Source of the DNA: Antennarius striatus
Taxonomy: Eukaryota > Chordata > Actinopteri > Lophiiformes > Antennariidae
DNA: 64,000 nt
Assembly (NCBI RefSeq): GCF_040054535.1
Contig: NC_090782.1
Coordinates: 16,753,001 to 16,817,000 of the forward strand
Direction of reading: 5' to 3'
The position numbers and the translations under genes were made by a program. A model generated the notes under the pieces. The model worked only from the letters and a program-made list of their open reading frames with translations, searched no databases and was not told the DNA's origin. Positions 35,511 to 58,760 of the stretch are shown piece after piece (within the stretch, counting starts at the first letter, position 1; the number at the start of each line of letters is the position of its first letter).

Positions 35511-38459
35511 CTTTATCTGGGTACAAATCATGATTAAAAAAAGGCTACAATTGAGTTTGGAACATTAAGGTTTGTGTAATAGACTAATGCTCCTCTGTCT
35601 TAGTCCACTTTCTGTGTCTAGAAACAGCTAGATGTTTTGTTGTTGTTGGACATCTGATAAGACACTGTAATATTTATCACTCTGCCCTTTAGTGTGGCGT
35701 TTTTTGTGGTGTAATGACACAGATGAATACAAATAAAGCCTGACTTTATTTTATCAAGGCATCATTTGTTCTCTTGTCGGCCACTCCATCTTTCTGACAT
35801 CAATGATTAAGTCAAATTTATTCCACCCTACAGCTTGTGGTAAACTTAAATCTTAATGTGGATCATCAAAGAATACACAAAAATGTCTTTTTCGGGATGC
35901 GTTACACGTTTGTTACCTGAGTTGCGTGAAGGTGGCAGGGCCATTGAGGTTGAGTAGTTGCCATTTGAATGGTTGTTGTCTCCAAAATCGAAAATGGGTT
36001 TGGATTTAGGTGTGTATTCACGCCGTGGTCGAGTCTGAGCGTCGCTCATCCTGTTCAGATAAACTGAATTTAATTCTACATTTCCTACGGTCAACAATAA
36101 AAATGAAATATTGCATAAAGTTCAATGCAATATTTTGAAGGTTTCAAGAAGAACATTGCACAATCATTTTTACAGTTTTTTGGTCTGTGTTTCATCCGCG
36201 CACCTGTCTCTGAGTTTGTCACAAAGTTCATCCAGCACCTGCACAGCCTGTCTGTGGTACTGCAGCTGGGACTCCACCAGAGCCGAGAGCTGGCTCACCT
36301 GCTCTATCTGCACAACACACACACAATTAAACCACAGTGAACACATCGCACATAACCGGCTATCAGTGTCGCTCTGCTTGCCTTCCTGTATCTGAATAAA
36401 GTTCCCCATTCCACAATACTGACAATTCATTAACTTATTATTCATTAACTTATATTCAATTTATAACTGCTGTGATTTGAATGATTCAATTTTCAAAATA
36501 TTTCCTCTAGTTTTCAGCCCTTTGGGGAAGTAACGTAAGAGAAATGACAGGAAACATGAACTGAAAGATTTCCACCAGTTTGCACCGGTCATATTCACAC
36601 ATAAACCATGAAAACAAATCAGCTTCACTGCTGTACTAGAATTAAAAACACAGATCAGTTTAGGCCTACAGACATGCACACTTATATTTATGTACAGGAC
36701 AAACAACTTCCTAACAACAAATAAAGGAGAGCCAGGCACAAATTTATTCTTGACACCATGTGACACTGGACAGTGAGAAACATGTTCTTACATCAGTCTC
36801 CAGCAGGTTGTACATGCTTGTCTCGGCCACTTCCTTTGACTCATGAAACTTCTCCAGGGCCTGTCGAACCTCCTCATCCGGGATCTTTCCTTGACGCTTT
36901 TTCTTGTAATCATAGTCCAGGCGACGGCCTTCCAGTTTCTTCAGATGGTGCTGAGGTGATGAGAGCCACAATCAGAATAGGAAGCAGCACAGAAGTGACC
37001 ATCATCCTAACTTTAATAACAATTTAATGTGTTAAAAAGACTAATGATAGAAGGTAGGCTGGTTTTTCTACTGCTGCAACAAATGACAGCTTCACCAATG
37101 AATTTCCATAGTTTATTTTCCTTTTTTGTTCTTTCATAAAAAAGCATGCAGACAAACCTGTATCTCTCTGAGGTCCTTGTCACAGAGCCCTTGCAATGGA
37201 TCAATGAAGTTCTGTTTGACATCAATATCTAAAGAGTCTTTGACCTCTGCCAATCTCTTCATGGCTTCTCCAACATCTACTAGGGCTCTACCTATTACCA
37301 ACAGAACATCAAGACGGGATCTAATTAACCACACACAAGACTAGTTTCACTACCTACATTGTCCAATAGTGTTTCATAAGCAAAATGAACCGTTTGGGTG
37401 CAACTGATTAGTCAGAATTTCATGCATACCACATGTCGACACATGCATACACAGTCAATAGCTTATTCTTACAAACTCAATTTCCTCAATCTGAAATTTA
37501 CTATATAAAACCATGAGACACAAATAAAAACACACATCTTACCAAAGTTGGTGTCCTCTCCCAGCTCCCGTCCATACTTGCCCATACACTCTCCTAGCAG
37601 CCCCTCAGCCTGAGGGTAACCTGGATTTTTCACCTGGCCGCGGATCTTAGACATGGTGTTCAACATGGAAAGTTTGGCCCGCGATGCTGAAAAAGGGAGT
37701 CAAAACTAATCTGTCAATGAATTCCAGGCTTGACGTAAAATACCTGAAAAAGAGTTGTCTCCTCACCTGGATTTGGTTGAAGGTATTCTGACGTTTTTGA
37801 GATCACCTCCACGACTGCTTTACTGGTAACATCGACTTTCTACAAAACGCAGGAAGCACACTTGTATCAGAAGCATGCACAGAACAGTGTGTGATGCGTA
37901 CCATGGTAATATCTAAGGAGGGTGTATCATTTTAGTTATGTCCATTCTCATTGAGATTGCTATGTTAAGTAGACATTCATGAAAAATTATCTCCATTTTA
38001 AGCATTTTATTTATTATTTTTTCACCAATGTAAAGATAAATGCAAAGAGTTTTTGATGTTATTCATGCAACTTTAAGCCATTTAATACACTGTCAAATCT
38101 TTCTGAACACCAGAATGACATCCTGTTGTAAATAAGGGATAAAGTTTGACAACAGACGTTCAATTATTTGTGTATTGTATGTAAAACCAAGTCAGACCCA
38201 GAGCTATGGCCAGAAATGTTCCTCTTTAAGACCACAGTAGGAAGCTTCTCTTACCCGTTCCAAATCTCTGAAGTCATCATCCAGTTTAGTTCCTTCTGCA
38301 CCTCCGACTTTCTCACTTACCATCTGACAGAGACAAGAGAAACAGAGAAAGGAGGGGAAGGATGGGTAGAAAGTGCAAATGAATTAATACTGCTCATAAG
38401 GTTATGATTTCAGGATGGAACATTTCTGAGATACCCAGCGCAGCATGCAGACAATAGAT

Positions 38460-38527
<68 letters not shown>

Positions 38528-41500
38528 AAGACACACAGAACAGCACAGTGTGATGCAATCCCTTGTTTTGTAGGATTAAAGAAAGTGTTGACCAGCACAC
38601 TACTTCAATTTTAATAAAGACAATATGCTACAACTTTAACATGTTGATTCCAAGCACGTGTGCTTCCATGTGAGATCCATTGGCATTTTTAAGGCCTTCG
38701 GCAAAAGCTTGAGAAATCAAAAACAAGCCTTCTCCTGTGTGTGTTCTGTGCAAAAGTTCTTGCACAGCCTTTGTTGCTAACTTTTTTAATCATAAGCAGA
38801 ATTACCATCACAAGTAGCTCTTAGAGAACTGGGAAATAAATAAATACAATAGTTACTCATGCTTTGTAATCAGTCTTCACTACTGTGAATTCAAGTTCGA
38901 TGCACGAAACATCAACTCCGATCTCCAGCAGTCAGATAATGAAAATGGCAGACAACAACGGCCTTTGATTGCAAAACGACTCGGAGACATTTCCTGCACA
39001 GTCACCAGTGAACCGCATTGCTGTGTGTCTCAATTCCAAATGCTATTATTCAAAATCCTGTTGTACTTTGAAACTTACACCCCACCAGGATGGCATGAAT
39101 CTGTCCTGCTTTTGTCTAAGTGACTTTTGATTGAGGTTGTAAGAGCAGTGATGTTATTTTTTAAATATTTTGCACTATAATATCAAGAGAATAAGGATGT
39201 CAGTCTGATAATTTTCTCTTCAATACAAGAGTTCCCAAAGACTTAGCGGTGAACTCAGTTCTTTTCTATATTATTACTGTGATCGAGAATACCAAGAATT
39301 TCCAGGATTTGTTTTTAGACATCCATCCATCCATCCATCCATCCATCCACTCCAACCCTCTACAGGGCACACTGAGATCACTGGAGAGCTCTTTCAGCGA
39401 TAGGTTGCTTCTCCCAAGATGCGAGAGGGAACGCTATCGCAGGTCCTTCCTGCCCACAGCTGTCAGACTGTACAACCAGCAATTCTCCCAGCAGACCACT
39501 CAAAGAACTCACAGAACAAAACATTGTAATTCTGGATGAACAATGTAATCTTCAATCTGTAGTGTATATTTTTGATGCGTAAATATAACTGTACATTCTG
39601 ATAATATATGTTAATATGTTTACAATATGTGAATATGTAAATTTCATGTTGCAAATGTGTATGTATATTATTTAAGTATTTATGTATGATCCCCCCCCCC
39701 CCGCTGCCACGATCGCACAAATTTCCCCACTGTGGGACAATACAGGTTTATTATTACTATTATTATTATTATTATTATTATTTTTGGTCGATAAACTAAA
39801 AAGCTTTTTATATTTCACTACAATGTTCCAATGCTGCTGCAGATTGATCATACGAGGTGCTGCTCTGCACTGGTCCATCAGATAAAATTCTTTGGAGAAG
39901 AGGTTGACAAACTACATTATTTGAAGTTACTTACTTGTGTGCACTCATTTCTGTGAGAGACAGACAGTACTGTAGTTTCAGTCATTTCAAACATGACTCA
40001 AAATACCTTCGGTAACACTTTGTGTTTACACGTATTAACAAGACTTATGTATCACAGACAGATGATTATTTCCATGTGACCAGTAGACTTTAAAATATAA
40101 TCACAAGGCTTATAACAGCAGCTTTATTTATGCCAATCTGAAAATCAAGACTCTGTTCACAAACAAAAAATGAAAGTTTTATTCTTCTGAGTCTGAGATC
40201 TTTAAGTCACACTGCTTGTGTGGAAAGCGCATGACAGCCTTGGGGAGGCCACACCACGAGTACCGATACAGCCTCAACTCTCCCTCCGCTCAGCATCAAT
40301 CCCTATCTCAAAGGAAATACTTTAGTCTGAAATTTTTTTTTTATCTGTGATTTCCAGAAAATATCTGGCTTCAAAAACATTAAGGGAAGAATGATTGAAT
40401 TCATAAAGTATTGTACTGTAGTAAATCAATAAGCTGGAGATTTTAGTTTTAATGGGTTTGGGGAAATTTAGTCACTAAGTACACTTGTATCTTTCAATCT
40501 TTTAAATGTAAATACTAAACTCTTGTGTCAGTGTAGCTTTACTATTTACATACACACTGGGTCAAAGGTATGGAGCCAAAATCATCCACCGAAAGCTGTC
40601 ACCTGGACGTTTTGGCATAAACATGTTTAGAGCTAAACAAACAGACGAATGAGTATACAACAGGTATCCTTCTCAGCGCAATGACTGGCTGTTTAAGCTA
40701 CTGGTAGTTAAATGCCAGTGCATCGCTACAAAGCCTTGTTTTGAGTTCACGTTTGGGTTCAAATGGTTTGATTCTCGAGCCCAGAATGATGACTCAGCAC
40801 AGAGGCCTTGTGATACCAAATGAGCAGAGAGGGAAAGAGGAAAAATAGCATCATTATGAAGGTCGCTTCCTACCCAAACAGCTGGTAACCATCACAACAT
40901 TGTGTCTCTCGCAGGGTCACTATTTACATGCCGTCAACAAACATCCCTTTTATGTAATAAAACATTCAGAGCACAATTTTCTGTTAAAAGGAAAGGCTGT
41001 TCACTAGGCATATACAACGTTGTGCCTAAAGAAAACGAGACAAGTGTGCTTGGATATCCGTTAGCTACAAAGGGAGGGAGCTCTGTTTGAGCAAAATATA
41101 TGTTAATGTGACTGGATATAAAAGGCAAAAATCTGCAAAGGTCCAATAAGTCAAATGGTTCAATCCAGATCGATTTCATCTTCAATGAATTCCAAAACAG
41201 TCTGTTGGATTATATCTCCCTATCATCTGGTACCAATCATCCACGACTAGTAATCTTACAAGTGTGATAATGTTTGGGGTGATTGTGAGTCTGAGATTTT
41301 GACAAATATTGTGGTGAAAAAAATTTCAGCAGTACAAACAACAGGGACAGAAAACCAATCAGAGAGAACAACAAAGATGTGAGCTTGAAGGCACAGATAC
41401 CATCCCACAACCAACTTCCTGCATGCCTCCAGTGCAGAAAATCTGAGCTATGTCTTATTGACTGTAGTGGAGTTTTGGCAAGAAAAACAGCAGCATTGCA

Positions 41501-42628
41501 GTCAAATAAAGGGAGAATACATGATTTACCCCCTTTCTTTTATATATTGTTGGCTAACTTGATCACACACTTCTTTTAATCGATCTCAAACAACTTCATT
41601 GTTAATTTTCTTTATCTGAATAGAGTTTCCAAATCATGTTATTTTTCCTCATAACGATTCCAAATGGGATCTGAGCCCTTTCCTGTCAGGAAGCTGCAGC
41701 AGAAAAACCAAATGTCTTTCCTGCTTAGATCAGCAAGGCTTGGAAGAAAAACAGACTAAAAAAATTCTTCCCAGCCGTCCCCGCCCATGGCCAACAGAGC
41801 TGGAAAAAATTAAAACATCCAGGCACTAAAACACAAAAACACCGCTACATTACCAACACAGACTGTTATTCTATTTACATTTTTAACATTCTAGATAGCT
41901 CTTCTACCTAACCCAATTATTAATGCGGTTCATTTAACAAAGGATAAAGCAAAAAAAAAAAAAAAAGCATGAAAATAAGTAAATGATCAGACGGATCAAA
42001 CATTCCACACTGCATCTGAAACCTGACGCTCAGGTTGTCAAACTGAAGGCCTTTCCCTTGCAGTTTTCAGTCATTACTGACTCAGCTTGCGAACCACAAC
42101 TTTTTTTTATTTTTATTATTATTATTAGTATCCTTATTAGTGCCTTAGGCTACGGGAGCTAGCTGATGTTTACCATACTGTGTGTATTTACTCAACCTGA
42201 CCTGATGCACTGTTGGCTAACTCCCTATAGCATAAAGTAAAATACTTGTAACGCTAACGCGAAGACACAACAGTAACGTTACTCGGCTTGGAGTGAAATT
42301 TACTCAGGGCTAACCAGAACGTTGAAACAAAACAGATGCTGTTTGTATGAAGGCTTTTTAAAACAAAACAAACAAAAAAAAACACGAAAAATGTCAACTA
42401 AAGTCAAATACCAGTGACATTTCGACGTTATATAACGAAACATGCGCCTCTGCTCTCCCTATCGCCGCCACACAAAGCGTTATTAACATTAGCCAACTAT
42501 AAAGAGCTAGCTGATGAAGCTAAAGGAAGCTAGCTGCTAACGGTACTTGACAGTTGCTAGTAGGAAGAAAAAGTTTTCCAAACCTGGCTGGCTTTATAGA
42601 ACTGCTTCTTCAATCCCGCTACAGACAT
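33687..42628 (-). CDS. sh3gl1: Endophilin-A2 (SH3-domain GRB2-like 1)
   Basis: Nine coding exons on the minus strand: 42628-42584, 38323-38255, 37839-37767, 37686-37543, 37291-37158, 36950-36792, 36307-36204, 36050-35917, 33880-33687. They total 1056 nt, 351 aa plus stop (human 368 aa), all GT-AG. Residues 1-15 ([15 protein letters not shown]) are the amphipathic H0 helix; about 1-245 form the membrane-bending N-BAR domain. A short linker of about 45 residues leads to the SH3 domain at about 292-348 ([28 protein letters not shown]). The end VEVLVPLP is typical of endophilin A2 rather than A1 or A3. The protein couples membrane curvature to dynamin and synaptojanin in clathrin-linked and fast endocytosis. 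The linker is roughly 17 residues shorter than in human, either a lineage difference or a missed small exon in 33881-35916. Intron 1 is 4.3 kb and holds repeats. Confidence 0.93.
33881..35916 (-). other. sh3gl1 last intron (intron 8)
   Basis: 2.0-kb intron before the SH3 exon. It contains a (CA)n tract at about 35484-35510 and otherwise no recognised element. A small alternative linker exon could hide here. Confidence 0.6.
38463..38524. repeat. (TG)31 microsatellite
   Basis: An uninterrupted TG run of about 62 bases just upstream (in gene sense) of sh3gl1 exon 2; likely polymorphic. Confidence 0.95.
39321..39782 (+). mobile_element. LINE 3' end, L2/Rex-like, antisense to sh3gl1
   Basis: After an (ATCC)n stretch, a plus-strand frame reads [19 protein letters not shown] then [15 protein letters not shown], a pattern typical of the C-terminal tail of L2/Rex-type LINE reverse transcriptases. 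A short 3' UTR with C-run, AATTTCCCCACTGTGGGAC and a (TTA)n tail at about 39750-39782 follows. Strongly 5' truncated and inactive. Confidence 0.65.
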
Positions 42629-42860
42629 CTTGAATGGCCGCCTTCAACTTCAAACGAAGGTGTATTTAGGTGAAGACACAGCTAAAGTTAGTAAATTATG
42701 TCAGAAAAGGGGCCAGTGCAAAATTGTTTAGCAGGATTCATAGGACTGCACAGCCGTCACTCTGAGTCGGGACACGCCAACTGTCCACGTCGAGGGTAAT
42801 TCTTCCCACTGTCACAGCAGATAACGGAGCAAAAGTCTAAAATTTGGCCATCTTAACAAT
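42629..42860 (-). promoter_or_regulatory. sh3gl1 promoter / 5' UTR
   Basis: Minus-strand GGCGGCCATTCA (42643-42632) lies directly before the start ATG and resembles a YY1 site, common just downstream of transcription starts of TATA-less genes. Moderately CpG-containing; transcription start not fixed. Confidence 0.45.
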
Positions 42861-43006
42861 ATTATCTCCCCTACAGAAAAAACAGACAATTCAGGTACAA
42901 CTTTTTGACTACTTTACAATTACGTAGTATGAAATATACACGATTTACTTAGAAGAAATCAGTTTCCAGAGTAAAAGAGCCACTCTGGTTTCTTATATTG
43001 GTGCAC

Positions 43007-43023
43007 ACTGCCCCCTGTCGGAC
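43007..43023 (-). promoter_or_regulatory. CTCF-like motif (partial match)
   Basis: The minus strand reads CCGACAGGGGGCAGTGT, matching the AGGGGGCA core of the CTCF motif but with mismatches in the 5' half. It lies about 380 bases upstream of the sh3gl1 start, in convergent orientation to the motif at 33099. Confidence 0.3.
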
Positions 43024-43386
43024 GGAGCAGGAACATACACATCTGCCTGCTGCAGACATTCACTTTCCATGTCCTACAATTTACTCCCAATCATACTCTG
43101 AATTAAATTTGAGAAATTAATTTCTTCATTTTAGAGTCAGTTGAACATCTTTATGTACAGTATGTCTTGTGATAAATCATAACATTCAAAGTTTGGTCAC
43201 GCTGTGTTTGTTAGGAGTCATGATTCTGAGCACCAGAAATAAAAATAACCAAAATGCATCATCCAGCTCATTATATGACCACTGCCTGGATCAGCTATGC
43301 CGCCCATATAAAAAGTCATTATTACTGAAGCGACATGACCAGGATTGAGCTACTGGAATGCTGGATGCAGGTCTGGAGCTCTGGAC

Positions 43387-43562
43387 TGGACAATAATGTG
43401 CCCTGATGTAAACAACACTGAAAATGTGTGGAGTTGGTTGGATGAGCATGTGTGGCAGAGTGAACATCCTCCATAGACTAAACAGCAACTCCAGGCAGTC
43501 ATTACTTAAGCATGGGCTGCTATCCTACAAGATGACATCTGGTCCATGAAGAGGAAGATTAT
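43387..43562 (+). mobile_element. Tc1/mariner transposase remnant
   Basis: One plus-strand frame with two stops reads ...CPDVNNTENVWSWLDEHV..., then ...AWAAILQDDIWSM..., matching the end of the DDE domain of Tc1-like transposases (the PDLNPIENVW box and the AW..I region). No terminal inverted repeats were found; inactive. Confidence 0.55.
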
Positions 43563-44480
43563 GACTAATCCATTAAACCTAGATTTTGACACATCATCTT
43601 CAAGACAGGACCTCAAGAAGCCAGGTACTGTTTCAAGGCTCTTACTTCTTCTTAAAAGATCCTGAGCCTCATGGTGTTGGTTTGACAGATAATGAACAAG
43701 ACACCATAATGAGAAATTCTTTCAACCACCTCAACAGTATCAAACCACCTGGATTGCGACTGGTGTTTTAACATGTGCTGAGATACCTCCCACCATTCCA
43801 GTCAGATGGATTGTTGAAAAATATGTGCTCAAAACATTTTTAAGAAATATCAGTAACCTTTTATTTCAGCCAATGTTCTGGTCAATCTGCTTCTTTGGCA
43901 TTCTTTCCCTCTGATAAGCATTGCCAGAACAATAAGGCTCATGAATTGTATTGGAAATGTAATGGATGTCTAAGAAATTAATATTTCAGCAGCTCAGTAC
44001 TTAAAATTGAAACCACTTCTGACCTGATATGATGATATGGAAGAGTAATATTGTTCACTGGGGAGGATGTGCACCCTAACCACAAAGATGGCAGAATGAA
44101 ATGTTATTTGACGGAACTGATTGCAGAACAATGTACTGAACAGTAAAAGACTGTACCACAAAGTCTATAGAGCTATCATCTACCTTGCTGTAGTAATAAT
44201 GTTCAACCTGCTGCCAAGCAATTTAGCAATGCATTGTCAATAGACTCAATGTTTTATGAACTATTTTCCTTAGCTGTTAATCTAAAGTACATCCTCTGAC
44301 CAATGAGATGTTGTAAAAGTAATAACATCTAACAGGATTAGTTTATCAGTACAATAAAACTCATATGTACTTCATGTAGATATGTGATGGGGTTTTTTGT
44401 TTTTTTAAAAACAAACAAACATCAATTCATTGGTCCAGATCATGTTGAGTGCAATTCATAAAAAAAGGAAGCAGTGCAAT
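43563..44480. other. Intergenic between sh3gl1 and the ROR gene
   Basis: AT-rich sequence between the Tc1 remnant and the likely 3' end of the ROR transcript; nothing recognised. Confidence 0.5.
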
Positions 44481-44610
44481 GTTTTTCGTTTAATTGTAAA
44501 AAGACTTTAATTACATTCTTAACTCCACATATTGTATCACCATTGTGCAATAACACTTTACTGTGTTAAAACCCTTTTGGGTTTCATATCCATAACATAT
44601 AAATTATTTT

Positions 44611-47600
44611 TTTATTAAAATCTATTTTAATAATTAAAATCTTAAAATAGAGCAAACATATCATAAACAGAGGGATATGACAAAAGAGAAACTTTTAGGG
44701 AGACTTCTTTAAAAATGCTCTTTAAAAAAATAGAATTACATCTCTCCAAGACAAAAAGGACACTAAACTGATGAGAAAAAAAACCAGTACATATAAGGAT
44801 AAAAATTAAGAAACAAAAGATCACAACAAAACCAACACAAGATTCAGAGATTATAATCCATCTTTTGTATTTTTTTTACTATATATATTTTTTTCTGACT
44901 CAAACTCAAAGTAAGTCTTGCAATAATATTAGGCAGGGGTAAAATCTTTGATACTTCTGAAATCAAACATTCACAAGAACATGTACTGTACACAGTGATC
45001 AAGGTTTTAAGGTCTTCTAAGTTGGTGCAAGGTGTCTTGCTTGCTAGACTAACTGCAGACACTGTAGGACAGAGAGCCCAGCTATCTCCCTGAGTAACTC
45101 TAAACAGAAATGTCAGATCTTCAAGACTGCCCTCCAAGCAACTTTCAGACCTGCAGAAATTATTAAGTTTACTGACTTGTAGCAAATCAGCATGTCTGTC
45201 ATTCTAGGACTCACCATACAAACACTTTGTTACAATCTTCAAGTGTCATCTGGCCATGTCACAAAATAGCGGACCTGTTTAGTGGTTGGATGCTTATTTG
45301 GTACATTACAACCACATACAGCATTTCTCTGTGGAGAGATGAACTGCGGTGGAGTGCTTGTGAGAATATTAGTTGTGCTAAATGGCATCAAAGGCCCGAA
45401 TTACTGAGAACAATGGGAAAGACACTATTGCACATTCCCACCATGCCACTATGGTACGTACCCAAAAAAGGGTGAAACCCGTTCATACTGTGTGAGACAT
45501 TAGTAAACTGCAAACAGCACTATCGTAACAAACATGGCTGACAGCTCCAACATGTGATTGTCTTAGAATGGTCAAGATAAAAGCAGGAACGTTTTCTTTG
45601 AACTTTTTCAACTTTTCTTTTCTAGTCATTTTTGTACCAGTAAACAGAAATCTCTCCCCTGCTCTAAAGAAAAAGGTTTCATCTGGATATATCCTTGCAC
45701 GTCTCCAGAGACCTTCCTCCACATAGATCTGTATCAAAGCAGGACTTCCTGATCCTAAAGTCAAGAACTGTTCTCAGATGACAGAGAAGCAGTCAGAGAG
45801 GATGGATGGCATAAACAGGTCCAGCATTGTCTTCTGTCCAGTTTGAAGTGCATAAGAATACATTTCACTGCTAACTATTATATATTTATAGAAGCTCTCT
45901 TCATGATGCAGAAATACTAACTCAGGGGGTTAGCTGATGGCTCTGTGAACCCTTTGCTGTGCCATGTAGTGTTTGACAAGGGTGAGGTAGAAAGGGAGTG
46001 GGGAAAGAGGAACTGAGCTTTTATTTGTGCAACCACAAAACCTTGGCTGGCTACAACACAGTCAAGCCGGTTCCAAAGCGCTGAGAGCCGGCAAACAGTA
46101 AATCCCCACTATGTTCTGTCTAAGAAGCTAAAACAACACCATCACCCACCTATCCTTAATTTTTCACCCCAATCGACAAATAAAGGTGGGAAAATGTTGT
46201 CATTTCATCGTCCAAGTATCAGTTCATTTTTCTTTACTGAAAAAGTCTTCTTGAACCTGCTGGTTGAGATGCTGCTGGATGGTTTTGGGCTGATGGCACT
46301 CTTCTCCTCTCGTTGGGAGATCTGACGTGTGTAAGTTCCAGATGCTCCTTCATGAGCGCACCCAACCCCCATGATGGTTGGCTGCCCAGCGCCTTGTTCA
46401 TATAGTTTATCAATGGTGGGAGGATGCATCTTGCATTTCTGCCCCGTTTAGTAAAAGTCTCACAGATGGCAGTCTGAATGCAAACTTGTAAATCCTTTTG
46501 TCTAAAGTTCACTTTGGATTCTAACAAGGACTCGTAAGTGCTTATTATCAGCTCCGTTTGCTTTTTTAGCAACGACAGTTTTTTCATCCCATAACTCCAG
46601 AGAGGCAGTGTCTGTTTGAGAGACCTGAGCACGAGCACATTGACCTGCTCTTCACTCGGGATGAACGCATGCCACCTCTAACATTATATGATTATATAAG
46701 GGTCGTTATTTACAGTACCAGTCACAAGTTTGAGTAGTTTCCTATTCAAGTGAATTGGAAGATTCTCCTCAGACTTTGACCGGTACTCTGCAGAATATAT
46801 ATTTATATATAAAAAACATCTAAATTGACTTTCACAATACCTCTGGGATTCTCACTCTCGCTCTGTAAGTGGCATTTACAAAGGGAAAAGGTATTAGGAC
46901 TGAGGTCACTGATTGCATTTAAAAAAAAGAGCTCACTGTCATCAGTGTCTGAGATTGTGCCAATAAAATACCTAAAAAGGTCAGAAGTGCTGTTTTGTGC
47001 TCTGTGTGCAAGACTTGGTCGTGCACGGTGGCAGACACTTTAGAGTGTTTGCACTGGATTCTTAAAAAAAAAACCCTGTTGGTTTGGACTTTGATCATGG
47101 TCCCTTTAAACAGTTTGTTCATATATTACAAAACTGCCAAATATGGGCGCTACCAAAAAAACTACTCAATGAAAATGTCACAAGACAAACAACTGAAACC
47201 GGCAACATTGCTGCAACTCTCCACAAAGTAGCTGAGGATTTTACGTATGTACATTCTATATCGGGCCTACGGCTGTGCTGAACAGTCAAGGGTAATAAAG
47301 GGGGTACATTCAACGATAACATCCAGGAACTGGGAGAATGGTGAAGGCCAAATCTAGGGCACAAAGGAATTCAACACGAGAGCTTTCAGGTTTCCTCATA
47401 GAAAAATATTTTTGAGAGTATAAATTTGAGAGGCTACTCTTCAATAATTTCTTTAAAAAAGAGGTAACATGGACTGAGCACCGAGCGCCAGCTGCTGTAG
47501 TGTTAAATTTGGAGCTGAATGGACGAGCTTGCAGAGCGGAAGGTGAGAGATGTGTGTCTAAAAAAAGTGTAGCATGCAGGATTGTCATTGAGCTGCTGGT

Positions 47601-47690
47601 TCGTTTAGCCACAGCTGGTTGCCACGTTTTTATCTCCCCCTCCCTCATCTAAATGTCTCCATCTGAATGACGCTGTACAGCTAAACGCTG
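44611..47690 (-). terminator. Presumed ROR gene 3' UTR with poly(A) signals
   Basis: Downstream of the ROR stop codon, minus-strand AATAAA occurs at 46019-46024 and again at 44611-44616, giving a 3' UTR of about 1.7 or 3.1 kb. Which signal is used is not known. Several short minus-strand open frames lie here (see 46205-46640). Confidence 0.4.
46205..46640 (-). other. Unidentified ORFs in presumed 3' UTR
   Basis: A 134-codon frame (46638-46234) rich in Leu/Lys/Gln (LKQTLPLW, KKLSLLKKQTELI) overlaps a second frame (46429-46205) that also looks coding-like (SQREEKSAISPKPSSSIS). A possible acceptor (ATGTTAG) lies just 5' near 46667. Not recognised as any family. It could be a pseudogene with a frameshift, an exon of an unrelated gene, or chance. 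Confidence 0.2.
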
Positions 47691-58320
<10,630 letters not shown>

Positions 58321-58760
58321 GTCGGCGGTAAAATGTTGTCAATTTCTCAAGTCATTCAGCTCCAGGTGGAAACGAAGCCGGGAAACGCGGAGGGCGACTC
58401 GTACGTACTCGCTCCAAAACCGGAGCAGCTAAAAGTGTCACAACAGCAAATCTTCATGGATTTCTAGTTTCTATTCTGACGTTGTTTTCTTCTAAAACAA
58501 CAAGAAGAGCAGAGGCTTGTGTGACTTTCTCTCCCTTCCGCGCGGTTTCGGGTGTTTCTGTCGCGACGAAACGTCTATAAAACCATCAAGCTGCGTCCCC
58601 TCTCCCGTGGGCTCCGTCCGGCTCTGCAGCTCACAGTAACCTAGTTTCGGCGCGTGGACTACACATGATCCTCACCCTGAGGTCCGCCCGCCTCGTGCCC
58701 AGTTAACTGGCGCGCGCGCGCGCGCCACCCACCGCGCGCTTTAAGGAAGCTCTCGCGTGC
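58321..58760 (-). promoter_or_regulatory. CpG-rich promoter/5' UTR of the ROR gene
   Basis: GC- and CpG-rich region upstream of the ROR start codon, ending in an uninterrupted CG alternation at 58710-58725 (16 bases). No TATA box in the expected position on the minus strand. The transcription start is unknown. Confidence 0.5.

Larger units (their letters stand above)
38324..42583 (-). other. sh3gl1 intron 1
   Basis: 4.3-kb first intron. It contains a (TG)n tract (38463-38524), an (ATCC)n tract and LINE end at 39321-39782, and otherwise AT-rich unique sequence. No other coding exon was found. Confidence 0.7.

Noticed and set aside
35028..35537. 169-codon plus-strand frame in sh3gl1 intron 8
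   Set aside because: Low complexity at its end ((CA)n), no recognisable domain, and opposite strand to a well-supported gene intron.
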